From assembly GCA_049430265.1 (NCBI GenBank), contig JBMTBW010000001.1, positions 180,679 through 244,678 of the forward strand: a DNA stretch of 64,000 nucleotides, read 5' to 3'. Origin of the DNA: MAG-120802 sp049430265 (GTDB taxonomy: Bacteria > Actinomycetota > Actinomycetes > Nanopelagicales > Nanopelagicaceae). The notes beneath the pieces were generated by a model. That model searched no databases, was not told the origin of the DNA, and saw only the letters and a program-made list of their open reading frames with translations. Positions 1-9,201 of this stretch are shown piece by piece. How positions within the stretch are numbered: the stretch's first letter is position 1; every line of letters begins with the position of its first letter. A program made the position numbers and the translations under genes.

Positions 1-190
1 CTTCGCAAAACTACTGCCTCAGATTCCATCCGGAATCGTTCGTATTGCTGAGTCAGGTATGTCTGGGCCAAGTGATGGGCAAAGTGCTTTGATTGCTGGA
101 GCAGATGCGATCTTGGTAGGAGAGGCTCTAGTTAAATCAGAAAATCCTGCCGATAGCGTTCGCGAATTCTTAAATGTTGCAAACTCTTGA
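1..190 (+). CDS. trpC: Indole-3-glycerol phosphate synthase, C-terminal end (partial)
   Basis: This is the last 62 codons of a gene that starts before the window; the reading frame begins at base 2 and stops at TGA 188-190. TrpC closes the indole ring, turning the phosphoribosylaminated anthranilate into indole-3-glycerol phosphate, the substrate of TrpA. The end of the (beta/alpha)8 barrel is visible: AESGMSG (strand 7 phosphate-binding region), then AGADAILVGEALV (strand 8 and its phosphate-binding helix). The stop overlaps the first possible trpB start (TTG 187), as expected in a trp operon. Identification rests on this C-terminal signature and on the trpB-trpA genes that follow. Confidence 0.88.
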   Translation, partial: FAKLLPQIPSGIVRIAESGMSGPSDGQSALIAGADAILVGEALVKSENPADSVREFLNVANS

Positions 191-1401
191 AGGAAAGTAG
201 ACTAAAGGGTATGGAGCGCATTGAACTTGTTGGCCACTTTGGCCCTTATGGTGGGCGCTTTGTCCCAGAGGCTCTAATTGGCGCGCTGGATGAATTAGAG
301 GCAGCTCATAACTCGGCTTCTAAAGATCCTGAATTTCAAAGAGAACTTAACCATTTACATAAGAGCTATACCGGTCGGCCATCAATAATTACTGAGGCTA
401 AGAGATTTGCCGAGCATGCTGGAAATGCAAGAATTCTTTTAAAGCGTGAAGATTTGAATCACACTGGAAGCCATAAGATTAATAATGTTCTTGGTCAAGC
501 ACTTCTCACCAAACGAATGGGCAAGAAGCGAATAATCGCTGAAACTGGAGCAGGCCAACATGGTGTTGCTTCAGCAACTGCAGCAGCCCTACTTGGTCTT
601 GAGTGTGTGGTTTATATGGGCGAGGAAGATACAAAACGCCAATCTCTAAACGTCGCCAGAATGAAGTTGCTTGGCGCAACTGTTGTTCCAGTTACAACTG
701 GCTCTAGAACTCTAAAAGATGCTATTAATGAAGCGATGCGTGATTGGGTAACTAACGTTTCAACTACTCACTACCTATTAGGAACTGTTGCTGGTCCTCA
801 TCCTTTCCCAACTATGGTGAGAGATTTTCATCGCATAATTGGAATTGAAGCAAGGCAGCAAGTATTAGAGATGACTGGAAGGCTTCCAGATGCAGTTTTA
901 GCTTGCGTTGGCGGAGGATCTAATGCGATAGGAATATTCCATCCTTTTATTGATGATGCGGGAGTGCGATTGATTGGGTTAGAAGCTGGTGGTGCCGGAG
1001 TTGAAAGTGGTAAACACGCTGCAACTATTGTGGGTGGGACACCTGGAGTTCTTCATGGCACCAGGTCTTATCTACTTCAAGATAGTGATGGGCAAACCAT
1101 CGAGTCTCATTCAATCTCTGCTGGCCTTGATTATCCAGGAGTAGGCCCAGAGCATGCCTACTTGCATGACATTGGACGAGCTGAATATCGCGCAATCACC
1201 GATGACCAAGCGATGCATGCCTTCTCACTACTTTCAAAGAGTGAGGGAATAATTCCAGCAATCGAGACTGCACACGCACTTGCTGGAGCGCTTCAAGTTG
1301 GCAATGAACTGGGAAGTGGTGCAATCCTTCTAATTAATCTCTCAGGACGCGGTGATAAAGATGTTCAAACTGCTGCGCAGTACTTTGGAATTCCACTCTA
1401 G
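187..1401 (+). CDS. trpB: Tryptophan synthase beta chain
   Basis: TrpB condenses indole with L-serine using PLP and forms the alpha2-beta2 complex with TrpA. The PLP lysine is K97 in HTGSHKINN; the phosphate-binding loop GGGSNAIG and the GRGDKDVQT C-terminal motif are intact. At 404 codons it has the family's usual length (about 400). The TTG at 187 overlaps the trpC stop (TTGA) and would couple translation. ATG 211 gives 396 residues and is equally possible, because a GGAAAG element lies at 191-196; I cannot decide between them. It is followed 14 nt later by trpA. The protein closely resembles actinobacterial TrpB as I remember it from Mycobacterium. Confidence 0.95.
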   Translation: MKESRLKGMERIELVGHFGPYGGRFVPEALIGALDELEAAHNSASKDPEFQRELNHLHKSYTGRPSIITEAKRFAEHAGNARILLKREDLNHTGSHKINNVLGQALLTKRMGKKRIIAETGAGQHGVASATAAALLGLECVVYMGEEDTKRQSLNVARMKLLGATVVPVTTGSRTLKDAINEAMRDWVTNVSTTHYLLGTVAGPHPFPTMVRDFHRIIGIEARQQVLEMTGRLPDAVLACVGGGSNAIGIFHPFIDDAGVRLIGLEAGGAGVESGKHAATIVGGTPGVLHGTRSYLLQDSDGQTIESHSISAGLDYPGVGPEHAYLHDIGRAEYRAITDDQAMHAFSLLSKSEGIIPAIETAHALAGALQVGNELGSGAILLINLSGRGDKDVQTAAQYFGIPL

Positions 1402-1415
1402 GATTACTGCAATCA

Positions 1416-2219
1416 ATGAGTAAAGAGAGTTTGGCGCAGGTCTTTGCACGAGCCAAGAGCGAAAATAGAGCAGCCCTTATCGGTTATATGCCAGCCGGCT
1501 TTCCAACCCTTGAAGGATCCAAAGAATTAATAAGGGCGCTAATTGCTGGTGGAGTAGACATCGTCGAAGTGGGTTTTGCATATAGCGATCCAGTTATGGA
1601 TGGAGCGATAATTCAAGAAGCTGCTGAGATTGCTCTAAGAAATAAAACTGGCGCTAAGGAAGTTTTGGAAGTTGTTTCTGGCGTGAGTGTTCCATCTTTA
1701 GTTATGTCTTATTGGAATCCGATTGAGCGATTTGGTGTTAAGGAATTCACAAAGGCTCTTGCTAGTGCGGGGGGAGTTGGAGTCATAACTCCAGATCTAA
1801 CTATTGAAGAGTCAGGTGATTGGATTGATGAGACTGAGAGAAATGACTTGCATCGCGTTTATGTTGTTGCTCCCAGCACAGATGATTCAAGATTAGCCAA
1901 AGTTGCAGATAAGTGCTCTGGATTTATTTATGCAGCAAGTCTTATGGGAGTAACTGGAGCAAGAAACTCTCTGTCAGATAGTGCCAGTGAATTAGTTGCA
2001 AGACTTCGCAAGGTTTCAGATCTTCCAATCGCGGTGGGCCTTGGAGTATCCACTGCGAAGCAGGCTGCAGATGTTGCAAAGTTTGCCGATGGGGTCATTG
2101 TGGGCTCAGCATTTATTAAGTTAGTACTACAGGCTCCTGATATCACCCAGGCATGCAAAAACGTTACCTTGTTAGCTCGTGAGTTGTCTGATGGGGTCAG
2201 ACAGGGCCGAGTCGGCTAG
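1416..2219 (+). CDS. trpA: Tryptophan synthase alpha chain
   Basis: TrpA cleaves indole-3-glycerol phosphate to glyceraldehyde-3-phosphate and indole, which is channelled to TrpB. The two catalytic acids, E49 and D60 in E. coli numbering, are E51 and D62 here, in VEVGFAYSDPVMDG. The C-terminal phosphate-binding segment (AVGLGVST, then DGVIVGSAFIK) is present. The length of 267 residues is typical. It is the last gene of the trp operon segment, 14 nt after trpB, and no clear hairpin terminator follows it. No strong Shine-Dalgarno precedes ATG 1416, so translation may depend on coupling to trpB. Confidence 0.95.
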   Translation: MSKESLAQVFARAKSENRAALIGYMPAGFPTLEGSKELIRALIAGGVDIVEVGFAYSDPVMDGAIIQEAAEIALRNKTGAKEVLEVVSGVSVPSLVMSYWNPIERFGVKEFTKALASAGGVGVITPDLTIEESGDWIDETERNDLHRVYVVAPSTDDSRLAKVADKCSGFIYAASLMGVTGARNSLSDSASELVARLRKVSDLPIAVGLGVSTAKQAADVAKFADGVIVGSAFIKLVLQAPDITQACKNVTLLARELSDGVRQGRVG

Positions 2220-2283
2220 TTTCTAGAACTTGGTTTAGACTTATAGCCATACGTAGTCAGGAAAATCTAAAGGAGTAGGAATA

Positions 2284-3030
2284 GTGCCAAAAGAACCGCG
2301 CCAAAGAAAAGTAAGTAACTCTGCTAAATCTGGAGATACTGTCACTAGAAATATCGTGATTGGCATGATTGCACTTGTAGTCTTATCTGGAGTTATCTTC
2401 ACTGTTTTGGATAAGAGATCTGGTTCTAGCGTTGCACTTCCTGCATCGATTGAGAGCATCTCAAGTGCTAACAATGGTGAGCCTTTAACTCCAACGATTT
2501 CTCCAGAGGCAGATTATGGTGTGGTCTTTAACGCCGATAGCCCACTAAAAATTGATGTCTGGGAAGATTTTCAATGTCCATATTGCAAGTTCTTTGAAGA
2601 TGCGATGGGTGATTACTTAGAGACTTTAATTAGAGAGAAGCAAGCAGAAGTTACCTATCACATGGCATCATTTCTAGGGCAGGAGTCAGTTCGCGCCTCC
2701 AATGCTGCAAATTGCGCAGTGCCTGAGGGAAGATTTATTGAGTATCACAGAGCGCTCTTTGATATCCAAGGCGGGGAGAACAGCGGGCTATTTTCTAACA
2801 AGAATCTAGTTGAAATTGGCACGCGCCTTGGAATAACTAGTGAGAGCTTTGCCAACTGCGTCAACAACAATGAATCAGGTGATGTAGTTGAAAACGTAGC
2901 ATCTTCAATGAAGAAAAATGGCGTTGAGGGAACTCCTACGGTATTTATTAACGGCAAAGCGTGGAATCGCACCACCTCTGAATTTAGATTAGAGGAGTTT
3001 AAGGCGGCGGTCGAAGCAGCTAAGCAGTGA
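2284..3030 (+). CDS. Membrane-anchored DsbA-like thiol-disulfide protein
   Basis: The protein has a short basic cytoplasmic tail, one transmembrane helix (about residues 23-42), a linker, and an extracytoplasmic thioredoxin-fold DsbA-type domain from about residue 75. The active site is C98-P-Y-C101 and the cis-proline loop is GTPTVFING near residue 218. It probably makes or reshuffles disulfides in exported proteins; the redox direction cannot be told from sequence, and I see no VKOR or DsbB partner nearby. The start is GTG 2284 with a good AAAGGAG at 2269-2275, 8 nt upstream. It overlaps lgt by 4 nt (GTGA), linking it to the cell-envelope gene that follows. Paralogues of this type are common in actinobacteria. 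Confidence 0.87.
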   Translation: MPKEPRQRKVSNSAKSGDTVTRNIVIGMIALVVLSGVIFTVLDKRSGSSVALPASIESISSANNGEPLTPTISPEADYGVVFNADSPLKIDVWEDFQCPYCKFFEDAMGDYLETLIREKQAEVTYHMASFLGQESVRASNAANCAVPEGRFIEYHRALFDIQGGENSGLFSNKNLVEIGTRLGITSESFANCVNNNESGDVVENVASSMKKNGVEGTPTVFINGKAWNRTTSEFRLEEFKAAVEAAKQ

Positions 3031-3848
3031 TCTTTGCTGCTATCCCTTCTCCAACTCAGTCTCAAATAGAGATTGGGCCGCTAACTTTTCACTTCTATGC
3101 CTTAAGCATAATTACAGGAATTATTGCTGCTGTTTTTATTGGCAATAAAAGATATGTCGCACTTGGTGGTAGAGCAGGGGTAGTTAGCGATGTTGCAATC
3201 TATGCAGTTCCATTTGGAATTATTGGTGGTCGCCTCTATCACGTATTGTCCTCACCGCAGGCATATTTCGGAACAAATGGCGATCCATTAAGTGCGCTCT
3301 ATATCTGGCAAGGTGGACTTGGAATCTGGGGTGCAATTTCTGTTGGACTTCTTGGCGCCTATATTGGATATCGCAGGAATAAATCTCGAGGTGATGTTTC
3401 CTTTGCAAGCTTTGCTGACGCGCTTGCTCCAGGGTTATTGATTGCTCAAGGCATTGGACGCTGGGGAAATTGGTTTAATAAAGAACTCTTCGGACGAGAG
3501 CTAAATGCGCCATGGGCCCTTGAAATTCCTCTTGCTTATCGCCCTATTGGATATTCAAGCGTTGAAACATTTCACCCAGTATTTCTATATGAATCTATCT
3601 GGTGCTTTATCGCAGCCTTAATTTTGATCAAAGTGGGATCTAGTAGGAAGTTTGCTCCGGGTTCAATTTTTGCCCTCTACGTCGCCCTTTACTGCCTAGG
3701 AAGAGCTCTGATTGAAACGATTAGAATCGATGAAGCGAATTTAATTTTTGGTGTCAGGCTCAATGTTTGGACCAGCGTGGTTTTGCTCTTTGCCTCTCTT
3801 ATCTACTTGCGTCAGAATCAATTACCGAAAGAATCGAGTGTAAAGTAA
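3027..3848 (+). CDS. lgt: Prolipoprotein diacylglyceryl transferase
   Basis: Lgt is a multi-pass membrane enzyme that moves diacylglycerol from phosphatidylglycerol onto the lipobox cysteine of prelipoproteins, the first step of lipoprotein maturation. Diagnostic motifs are IIGGRLYHV (65-73) and the Lgt signature GRWGNWFNKELFGR (144-157). Hydrophobic segments run through all 273 residues, which is within the family range. The GTG start at 3027 overlaps the stop of the DsbA-like gene. Its presence implies that the cell makes lipoproteins, which matters because the LivJ-like protein in this window has no lipobox. Confidence 0.95.
   Translation: MIFAAIPSPTQSQIEIGPLTFHFYALSIITGIIAAVFIGNKRYVALGGRAGVVSDVAIYAVPFGIIGGRLYHVLSSPQAYFGTNGDPLSALYIWQGGLGIWGAISVGLLGAYIGYRRNKSRGDVSFASFADALAPGLLIAQGIGRWGNWFNKELFGRELNAPWALEIPLAYRPIGYSSVETFHPVFLYESIWCFIAALILIKVGSSRKFAPGSIFALYVALYCLGRALIETIRIDEANLIFGVRLNVWTSVVLLFASLIYLRQNQLPKESSVK
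3841..3846 (+). promoter_or_regulatory. -10 element of a leaderless promoter for the VIT-family gene
   Basis: TAAAGT lies in the last codons of lgt and is followed by exactly 6 nt and then the GTG start at 3853. This spacing puts the transcription start on the start codon. The same TANNNT-N6-start layout recurs at several gene heads in this window. Confidence 0.5.
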
Positions 3849-3852
3849 AGTC

Positions 3853-4560
3853 GTGAGCCAATCTGAGTTAGAGATAAGAAATTCTGAGCATCGCACTCAT
3901 AGATCAGGATGGCTAAGAGCTGCGGTATTAGGTGTTAACGATGGGTTAGTTTCAACTGCAGCGTTAATGATTGGAATTGTCTCAGCACAACAAAATGACT
4001 TCGTAGTCACTGTTGGTCTAGCAGGAATTGCAGCAGGAGCGATGTCAATGGCTGTTGGCGAATATGTCTCGGTTAGATCGCAGAACGATATTGAGGAATC
4101 AGATCGGATCTTGGAGCTGGAGCATCATCGAATTGATCCCGTGGGGGAACTTGAAGAATTAACTCAAATTTATCAATCTAGAGGTCTATCTAGAGCAACA
4201 GCGGAGAAAGTGGCTCAAGAACTTCATGCCCATGACGCACTGGGTGCTCATCTGCGAGATGAGTTGGGCCAATATGAATTAACTAAGGCTCGCCCAATGC
4301 AGGCAGCAATTGCCTCTGCTCTTAGCTTCACACTCGGAGGAGCTATTCCTCTTATTGGAGCTCTTGCCCCAAGTCTTGGCGGGAAAGCAGTTTCAATTGT
4401 TGCAATTACATTCCTTGGCCTATTAATTGCCGGAGTAATTAGCGCAAAGACTTCCGGGTCAAAGATATGGCGACCAACCCTTCGAATCCTGCTTGGTGGC
4501 GCTCTTGGAATGGCCATTACGGCATCAGTAGGTCAGATTGCCCATATCTCTGGGCTCTAG
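3853..4560 (+). CDS. VIT1/CCC1-family transporter (predicted iron/manganese)
   Basis: The protein has the opening typical of the VIT1/CCC1 family (HRSGWLRAAVLGVNDGLVST, about residues 16-35), a second helix rich in Ala and Gly followed by GAMSMAVGEYVSVRSQND, a charged cytoplasmic segment (about 80-140) and three C-terminal membrane helices. Family members move Fe2+ or Mn2+ out of the cytosol; the metal here is inferred only from family membership. At 235 residues it matches bacterial homologues. It starts 4 nt after lgt at GTG 3853 but has its own apparent leaderless -10. Confidence 0.88.
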   Translation: MSQSELEIRNSEHRTHRSGWLRAAVLGVNDGLVSTAALMIGIVSAQQNDFVVTVGLAGIAAGAMSMAVGEYVSVRSQNDIEESDRILELEHHRIDPVGELEELTQIYQSRGLSRATAEKVAQELHAHDALGAHLRDELGQYELTKARPMQAAIASALSFTLGGAIPLIGALAPSLGGKAVSIVAITFLGLLIAGVISAKTSGSKIWRPTLRILLGGALGMAITASVGQIAHISGL

Positions 4561-4683
4561 CACGCGCCAAAAAAGCCACTTCTTGATAGATTAACTCTCC
4601 TCTAAGGGCCGTCGTTGTCCCAGTAACTTCGAGAACAAACTAAGAAAATATTCGAAGCAAGCTAATTTTTATGGGAGCGATAA

Positions 4684-7600
4684 GTGGTCTTCTCATCTCT
4701 ACCGAAGGCAGTAGGTCTCTATGATCCTGCCAACGAGCATGATGCTTGTGGTGTTGCGATGGTGGCTACCCTTAATAAAGTTGCAACTCACGAGATCATT
4801 GCAAAAGGTTTAGTTGCCTTAAGAAACTTAGAACATCGAGGCGCATCAGGAGCTGAAGTCAATAGCGGGGATGGCGCCGGAATTCTAATTTGTATACCTG
4901 ATCAATTCTTCCGCGCAGTTCTTCCTTTTGAGTTGCCAGCACCACTTAGCTATGCAGCTGGAGTTGTTTTCTTGCCGAAGAATTTTGCAAGTAAGTCAAG
5001 AATTGAGCAGATTGCAAGCGAGGAGAATCTAATCATTCTAGGTTGGCGCAAACTGCCAATTAACGCATCATCTCTTGGAGCCACAGCTTTATCGGTAATG
5101 CCTGAATTTGAGCAAATATTTGTTTCATCCCAGGATGGGGTTAGTGACTTAGATTTAGATCGAAGAGCATTCTGCTTTAGAAAGAGAGTTGAGCATGAAC
5201 TCTCAATTTACTTTACTTCGCTCTCTAGTAGGACGATTGTTTACAAAGGAATGCTCACCACTGGGCAATTAGAGGAATTCTTCCCAGATCTCTCAGATCC
5301 GCGTTTAGTATCACCTCTTGCTCTAGTTCACTCGAGATTTTCTACCAACACTTTTCCATCTTGGCCACTTGCCCATCCCTATCGATTCATTGCTCATAAT
5401 GGTGAGATAAATACAGTTAGAGGAAATCGCAATTGGATGGCAGCCCGTGAAGCACTCCTTGAAAGCGATCTGATCCCTGGCGATATCTCTCGACTATTTC
5501 CCATAGTTGATCCCTCTGGAAGTGATTCGGCCTCCTTTGATGAGGTGTTAGAACTTCTTTATCTGGGCGGGCGCAGCCTTGCACATTCCGTTCTTATGAT
5601 GATTCCAGAGGCTTGGGAAAATCACGAAACAATGCCTGAGAAGTTAAAAGACTTCTATCGTTTCCATGCATCTTTAATGGAGCCATGGGATGGACCAGCC
5701 TGTGTCACCTTCACAGATGGAAAGCAGATTGGCGCAGTATTGGATCGAAATGGATTACGTCCATCTCGCTACTGGGTCACAGATGATGGTTTAGTAGTGC
5801 TGGCAAGTGAAGTTGGCGTCTTAGATATTCCGCAAGAGAAAGTTATTCGCAAAGGAAGACTGCAACCAGGCCGCATGTTCCTTGTTGATATCCAATCTGG
5901 TCGCATCATTGAAGATGAAGAGATTAAGCAGAGCCTTGCAACTAACGCTCCTTATGGTGAATGGCTCCATGCCGGAATTGTTCGCCTCTCTGATTTACCA
6001 GCACGAGAGCACATCATTTATCCACACTCCTCGGTTTTAAGAAGACAGCGCGCATTTGGGTATACCGAAGAAGAGTTAAGAATGATCATCACTCCGATGG
6101 CAAAAAGCGGAATTGAACCAATTGGATCTATGGGAACGGATACTCCGATTGCAGCTCTCTCTGCGAAGCCGCGACTCTTGTTTGATTACTTTTCGCAGCT
6201 ATTTGCACAAGTAACAAATCCACCACTTGATGCCATAAGGGAGGAGCTAGTTACCTCACTTGGTGGATCCATTGGCCCAGAACATAATCTTCTAGATCCA
6301 GGCCCAGCATCTTGTAGGCAGATTTCTTTAGCTTTTCCAGTTATAGATAATGATGAACTTGCAAAAATAATTCACGTCAATGCTGATAACAATCATCCAG
6401 GGCTATCTACTTATGTAATACGCGGCCTCTTCCCAATTTCTAAAGGTGGCCAAGGCTTGCAAGAGAGAATTGAGGAGATTCGAGCTGAAGTCTCTGAGGC
6501 AATCTCTCAAGGAGCTCGAATCATCGTTCTCTCTGACCGTGATGGAGATGCAGAGAACGCACCGATTCCATCCCTACTTTTGACCTCGGCAGTGCATCAT
6601 CACCTCATTCGCGAGAAAACAAGAACCAAAGTTGGCTTAGTTGTTGAAAGTGGCGAGGTAAGAGAAGTTCATCACGTTGCGCTCTTAATTGGCTACGGAG
6701 CTGCTGCGGTAAATCCATATCTAGCTATGGAAAGCGCTGAGGATTTAGTTTTAACAGGAGTTATCACGGGCATTACTCCAGAGAAGGCAGTTAAGAATTT
6801 AATTAAGTCATTGGGTAAAGGCGTTTTAAAAGTTATGTCCAAGATGGGAATATCAACGATTGCCTCCTACACCGGAGCGCAAGTCTTTGAAGCTATCGGA
6901 TTGTCCCAGGCATTAGTTAATGAATACTTTGTTGGAACAACATCGCGCCTTGGCGGAGTAGATCTTGAAGTAATCGCGCAAGAAACAATTGCGCGCCATC
7001 ACATCGCCTATCCGCCTGGGGGAGAAGTTCCAGGATCTAAACGACTTCCAATTGGTGGGGAGTATCAATGGCGCAGAGATGGCGAACCTCATCTCTTTGA
7101 TCCAGAGACTGTCTTTGCTCTCCAACATGCCACAAGATCAAAGCGCTATGACATCTTCCAGAGATATACCAAGCGAGTAGATGATCAATCCAAATCTTTG
7201 ATGACGCTTCGCGGTCTCTTCACCTTTAAGCAGGGGCTAAGAAAACCAGTAGCTATAGATGAAGTTGAGCCAGTTTCAGAAATTGTTAAGAGATTTTCAA
7301 CAGGAGCTATGTCCTATGGCTCAATCTCACAGGAAGCTCATGAAACGCTGGCAATTGCAATGAATCGAATCGGCGCTAAATCAAATACTGGAGAAGGCGG
7401 CGAAGATCCTGAGCGTTTCATTCCTCAAGCCAATGGTGATTCAGCAAGATCTGCAATCAAGCAAGTCGCTTCAGGAAGATTTGGTGTAACAAGTGAATAT
7501 TTAGTAAATGCCGATGATATTCAAATAAAAATGGCACAAGGAGCTAAACCTGGCGAGGGTGGACAATTGCCTGGAAACAAAATTTATCCCTGGATTGCCA

Positions 7601-9201
7601 AGGTGCGCTACTCAACTCCTGGCGTTGGATTAATCTCACCGCCGCCACATCATGATATTTACTCGATCGAAGATTTAGCTCAACTAATTCACGACTTAAA
7701 GAATGCAAACAATAGAGCGCGTATCCATGTAAAACTTGTTGCTGAAGTTGGAGTTGGCACTGTTGCAGCAGGAGTTAGCAAGGCGCATGCCGATGTTGTT
7801 TTAATCTCTGGCCATGATGGTGGAACTGGGGCATCTCCGCTAACTTCTCTTAAACATGCTGGCGCGCCTTGGGAACTAGGTCTTGCTGAAACCCAACAGA
7901 CTCTGATGCTAAATGGACTAAGAGATCGCATCGTGGTTCAAACCGATGGACAGATGAAGACAGGAAGGGATGTAGTTATTGCTGCTCTCCTTGGCGCAGA
8001 GGAATTTGGTTTTGCTACCGCACCACTAGTGGTTTCAGGTTGTGTGATGATGCGAGTCTGTCACTTAGATACCTGCCCAGTGGGTGTTGCAACTCAAAAT
8101 CCAGAGCTAAGAAAACGCTTTACTGGAAAGCCAGAATTCGTTGAAACTTTCTTTGAATACATTGCTCAGGAGGTAAGAGAAATTCTTGCAAGCCTAGGTT
8201 TTAGAAGTCTTAGCGAGGCAGTCGGCGCAGTTGAAAGTTTAGAAACTTCTGCTGCAGTGGAGCATTGGAAGGCAAGTGGACTTGATTTATCACCAATTCT
8301 TGCTGCGCCAGAATCAGCATCAGGATCTGCGCGCAGAAATACCACGACTCAAGATCATGGGCTTGAAGCTGCTCTAGATAATGAGCTGATAAAACTTTCA
8401 CAGAGCGCTTTAGAAAGTAAGTCTCCAATTAAATTGCAGATGAAGATTAGAAATGGTAATCGAACAGTTGGAACGATGCTGGGTTCTGAAATTACTAGAA
8501 AATATGGCGGTGAAGGCCTTGCCGATGACACAATTGATATCACCTTCCATGGCTCAGCAGGTCAATCGCTCGGAGCATTTATTCCACGCGGACTCACTCT
8601 TCGTCTCTATGGAGATACCAATGATTATCTTGGAAAGGGGCTATCTGGCGGGAGAGTAATTCTGCGCCCTGATGAGAAGGCAAAGTTTGCCTCCCATGAA
8701 AATGTAATTGCTGGAAACGTTATTGGATATGGCGCTACTCAAGGGGAAATATTTGTAAGAGGAATAGTGGGTGAGAGATTCTGTGTAAGAAACTCTGGAG
8801 CGCTAGCTGTTGTTGAAGGTGTCGGTGATCATGGCTGCGAGTATATGACTGGCGGAACTGTGGTCATTCTTGGCAAAACTGGGCGAAATTTTGCGGCTGG
8901 CATGTCAGGTGGCCGAGCATTTGTTCTTGATTTAATCCCATCGCTAGTAAATACCGAGATGGTTGATGTTTTATCTATCCCTAAAGATCAAGAGGAAAAA
9001 CTCAAATCTATACTCTCTCGTTTCTATGCAGAGACTGGTTCTTTAATTGCTCATGAATTACTTGGCGATTGGCAGGCAGCATTGAAGAGATTCTCGCTTG
9101 TGATGCCAAGGGATTATGCCAAGGTGCTGGCAGTAATTGATAGAGCAGAGCGCGAAGGAAAATCATCTGATGATGCAATTATGGAGGCGCTAAATGGCTG
9201 A
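4684..9201 (+). CDS. gltB: Glutamate synthase (NADPH-type), large subunit
   Basis: GltB transfers the glutamine amide to 2-oxoglutarate to give two glutamates and works with GltD in the GS-GOGAT route of ammonium assimilation. The order is: a short propeptide ending before the nucleophile C22 (EHDACGVAM) of the class II glutaminase domain; the central domain; the FMN-binding synthase barrel (YGSISQEAHE, then GHDGGTGASP); the 3Fe-4S cysteines C1120, C1126 and C1131 (C-x5-C-x4-C in CVMMRVCHLDTC); and the C-terminal beta-helix rich in Gly (about 1270-1450). At 1505 residues it is full length. GTG 4684 is preceded by GGGAG at 4673-4677. It overlaps gltD by 8 nt. Confidence 0.97.
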   Translation: MVFSSLPKAVGLYDPANEHDACGVAMVATLNKVATHEIIAKGLVALRNLEHRGASGAEVNSGDGAGILICIPDQFFRAVLPFELPAPLSYAAGVVFLPKNFASKSRIEQIASEENLIILGWRKLPINASSLGATALSVMPEFEQIFVSSQDGVSDLDLDRRAFCFRKRVEHELSIYFTSLSSRTIVYKGMLTTGQLEEFFPDLSDPRLVSPLALVHSRFSTNTFPSWPLAHPYRFIAHNGEINTVRGNRNWMAAREALLESDLIPGDISRLFPIVDPSGSDSASFDEVLELLYLGGRSLAHSVLMMIPEAWENHETMPEKLKDFYRFHASLMEPWDGPACVTFTDGKQIGAVLDRNGLRPSRYWVTDDGLVVLASEVGVLDIPQEKVIRKGRLQPGRMFLVDIQSGRIIEDEEIKQSLATNAPYGEWLHAGIVRLSDLPAREHIIYPHSSVLRRQRAFGYTEEELRMIITPMAKSGIEPIGSMGTDTPIAALSAKPRLLFDYFSQLFAQVTNPPLDAIREELVTSLGGSIGPEHNLLDPGPASCRQISLAFPVIDNDELAKIIHVNADNNHPGLSTYVIRGLFPISKGGQGLQERIEEIRAEVSEAISQGARIIVLSDRDGDAENAPIPSLLLTSAVHHHLIREKTRTKVGLVVESGEVREVHHVALLIGYGAAAVNPYLAMESAEDLVLTGVITGITPEKAVKNLIKSLGKGVLKVMSKMGISTIASYTGAQVFEAIGLSQALVNEYFVGTTSRLGGVDLEVIAQETIARHHIAYPPGGEVPGSKRLPIGGEYQWRRDGEPHLFDPETVFALQHATRSKRYDIFQRYTKRVDDQSKSLMTLRGLFTFKQGLRKPVAIDEVEPVSEIVKRFSTGAMSYGSISQEAHETLAIAMNRIGAKSNTGEGGEDPERFIPQANGDSARSAIKQVASGRFGVTSEYLVNADDIQIKMAQGAKPGEGGQLPGNKIYPWIAKVRYSTPGVGLISPPPHHDIYSIEDLAQLIHDLKNANNRARIHVKLVAEVGVGTVAAGVSKAHADVVLISGHDGGTGASPLTSLKHAGAPWELGLAETQQTLMLNGLRDRIVVQTDGQMKTGRDVVIAALLGAEEFGFATAPLVVSGCVMMRVCHLDTCPVGVATQNPELRKRFTGKPEFVETFFEYIAQEVREILASLGFRSLSEAVGAVESLETSAAVEHWKASGLDLSPILAAPESASGSARRNTTTQDHGLEAALDNELIKLSQSALESKSPIKLQMKIRNGNRTVGTMLGSEITRKYGGEGLADDTIDITFHGSAGQSLGAFIPRGLTLRLYGDTNDYLGKGLSGGRVILRPDEKAKFASHENVIAGNVIGYGATQGEIFVRGIVGERFCVRNSGALAVVEGVGDHGCEYMTGGTVVILGKTGRNFAAGMSGGRAFVLDLIPSLVNTEMVDVLSIPKDQEEKLKSILSRFYAETGSLIAHELLGDWQAALKRFSLVMPRDYAKVLAVIDRAEREGKSSDDAIMEALNG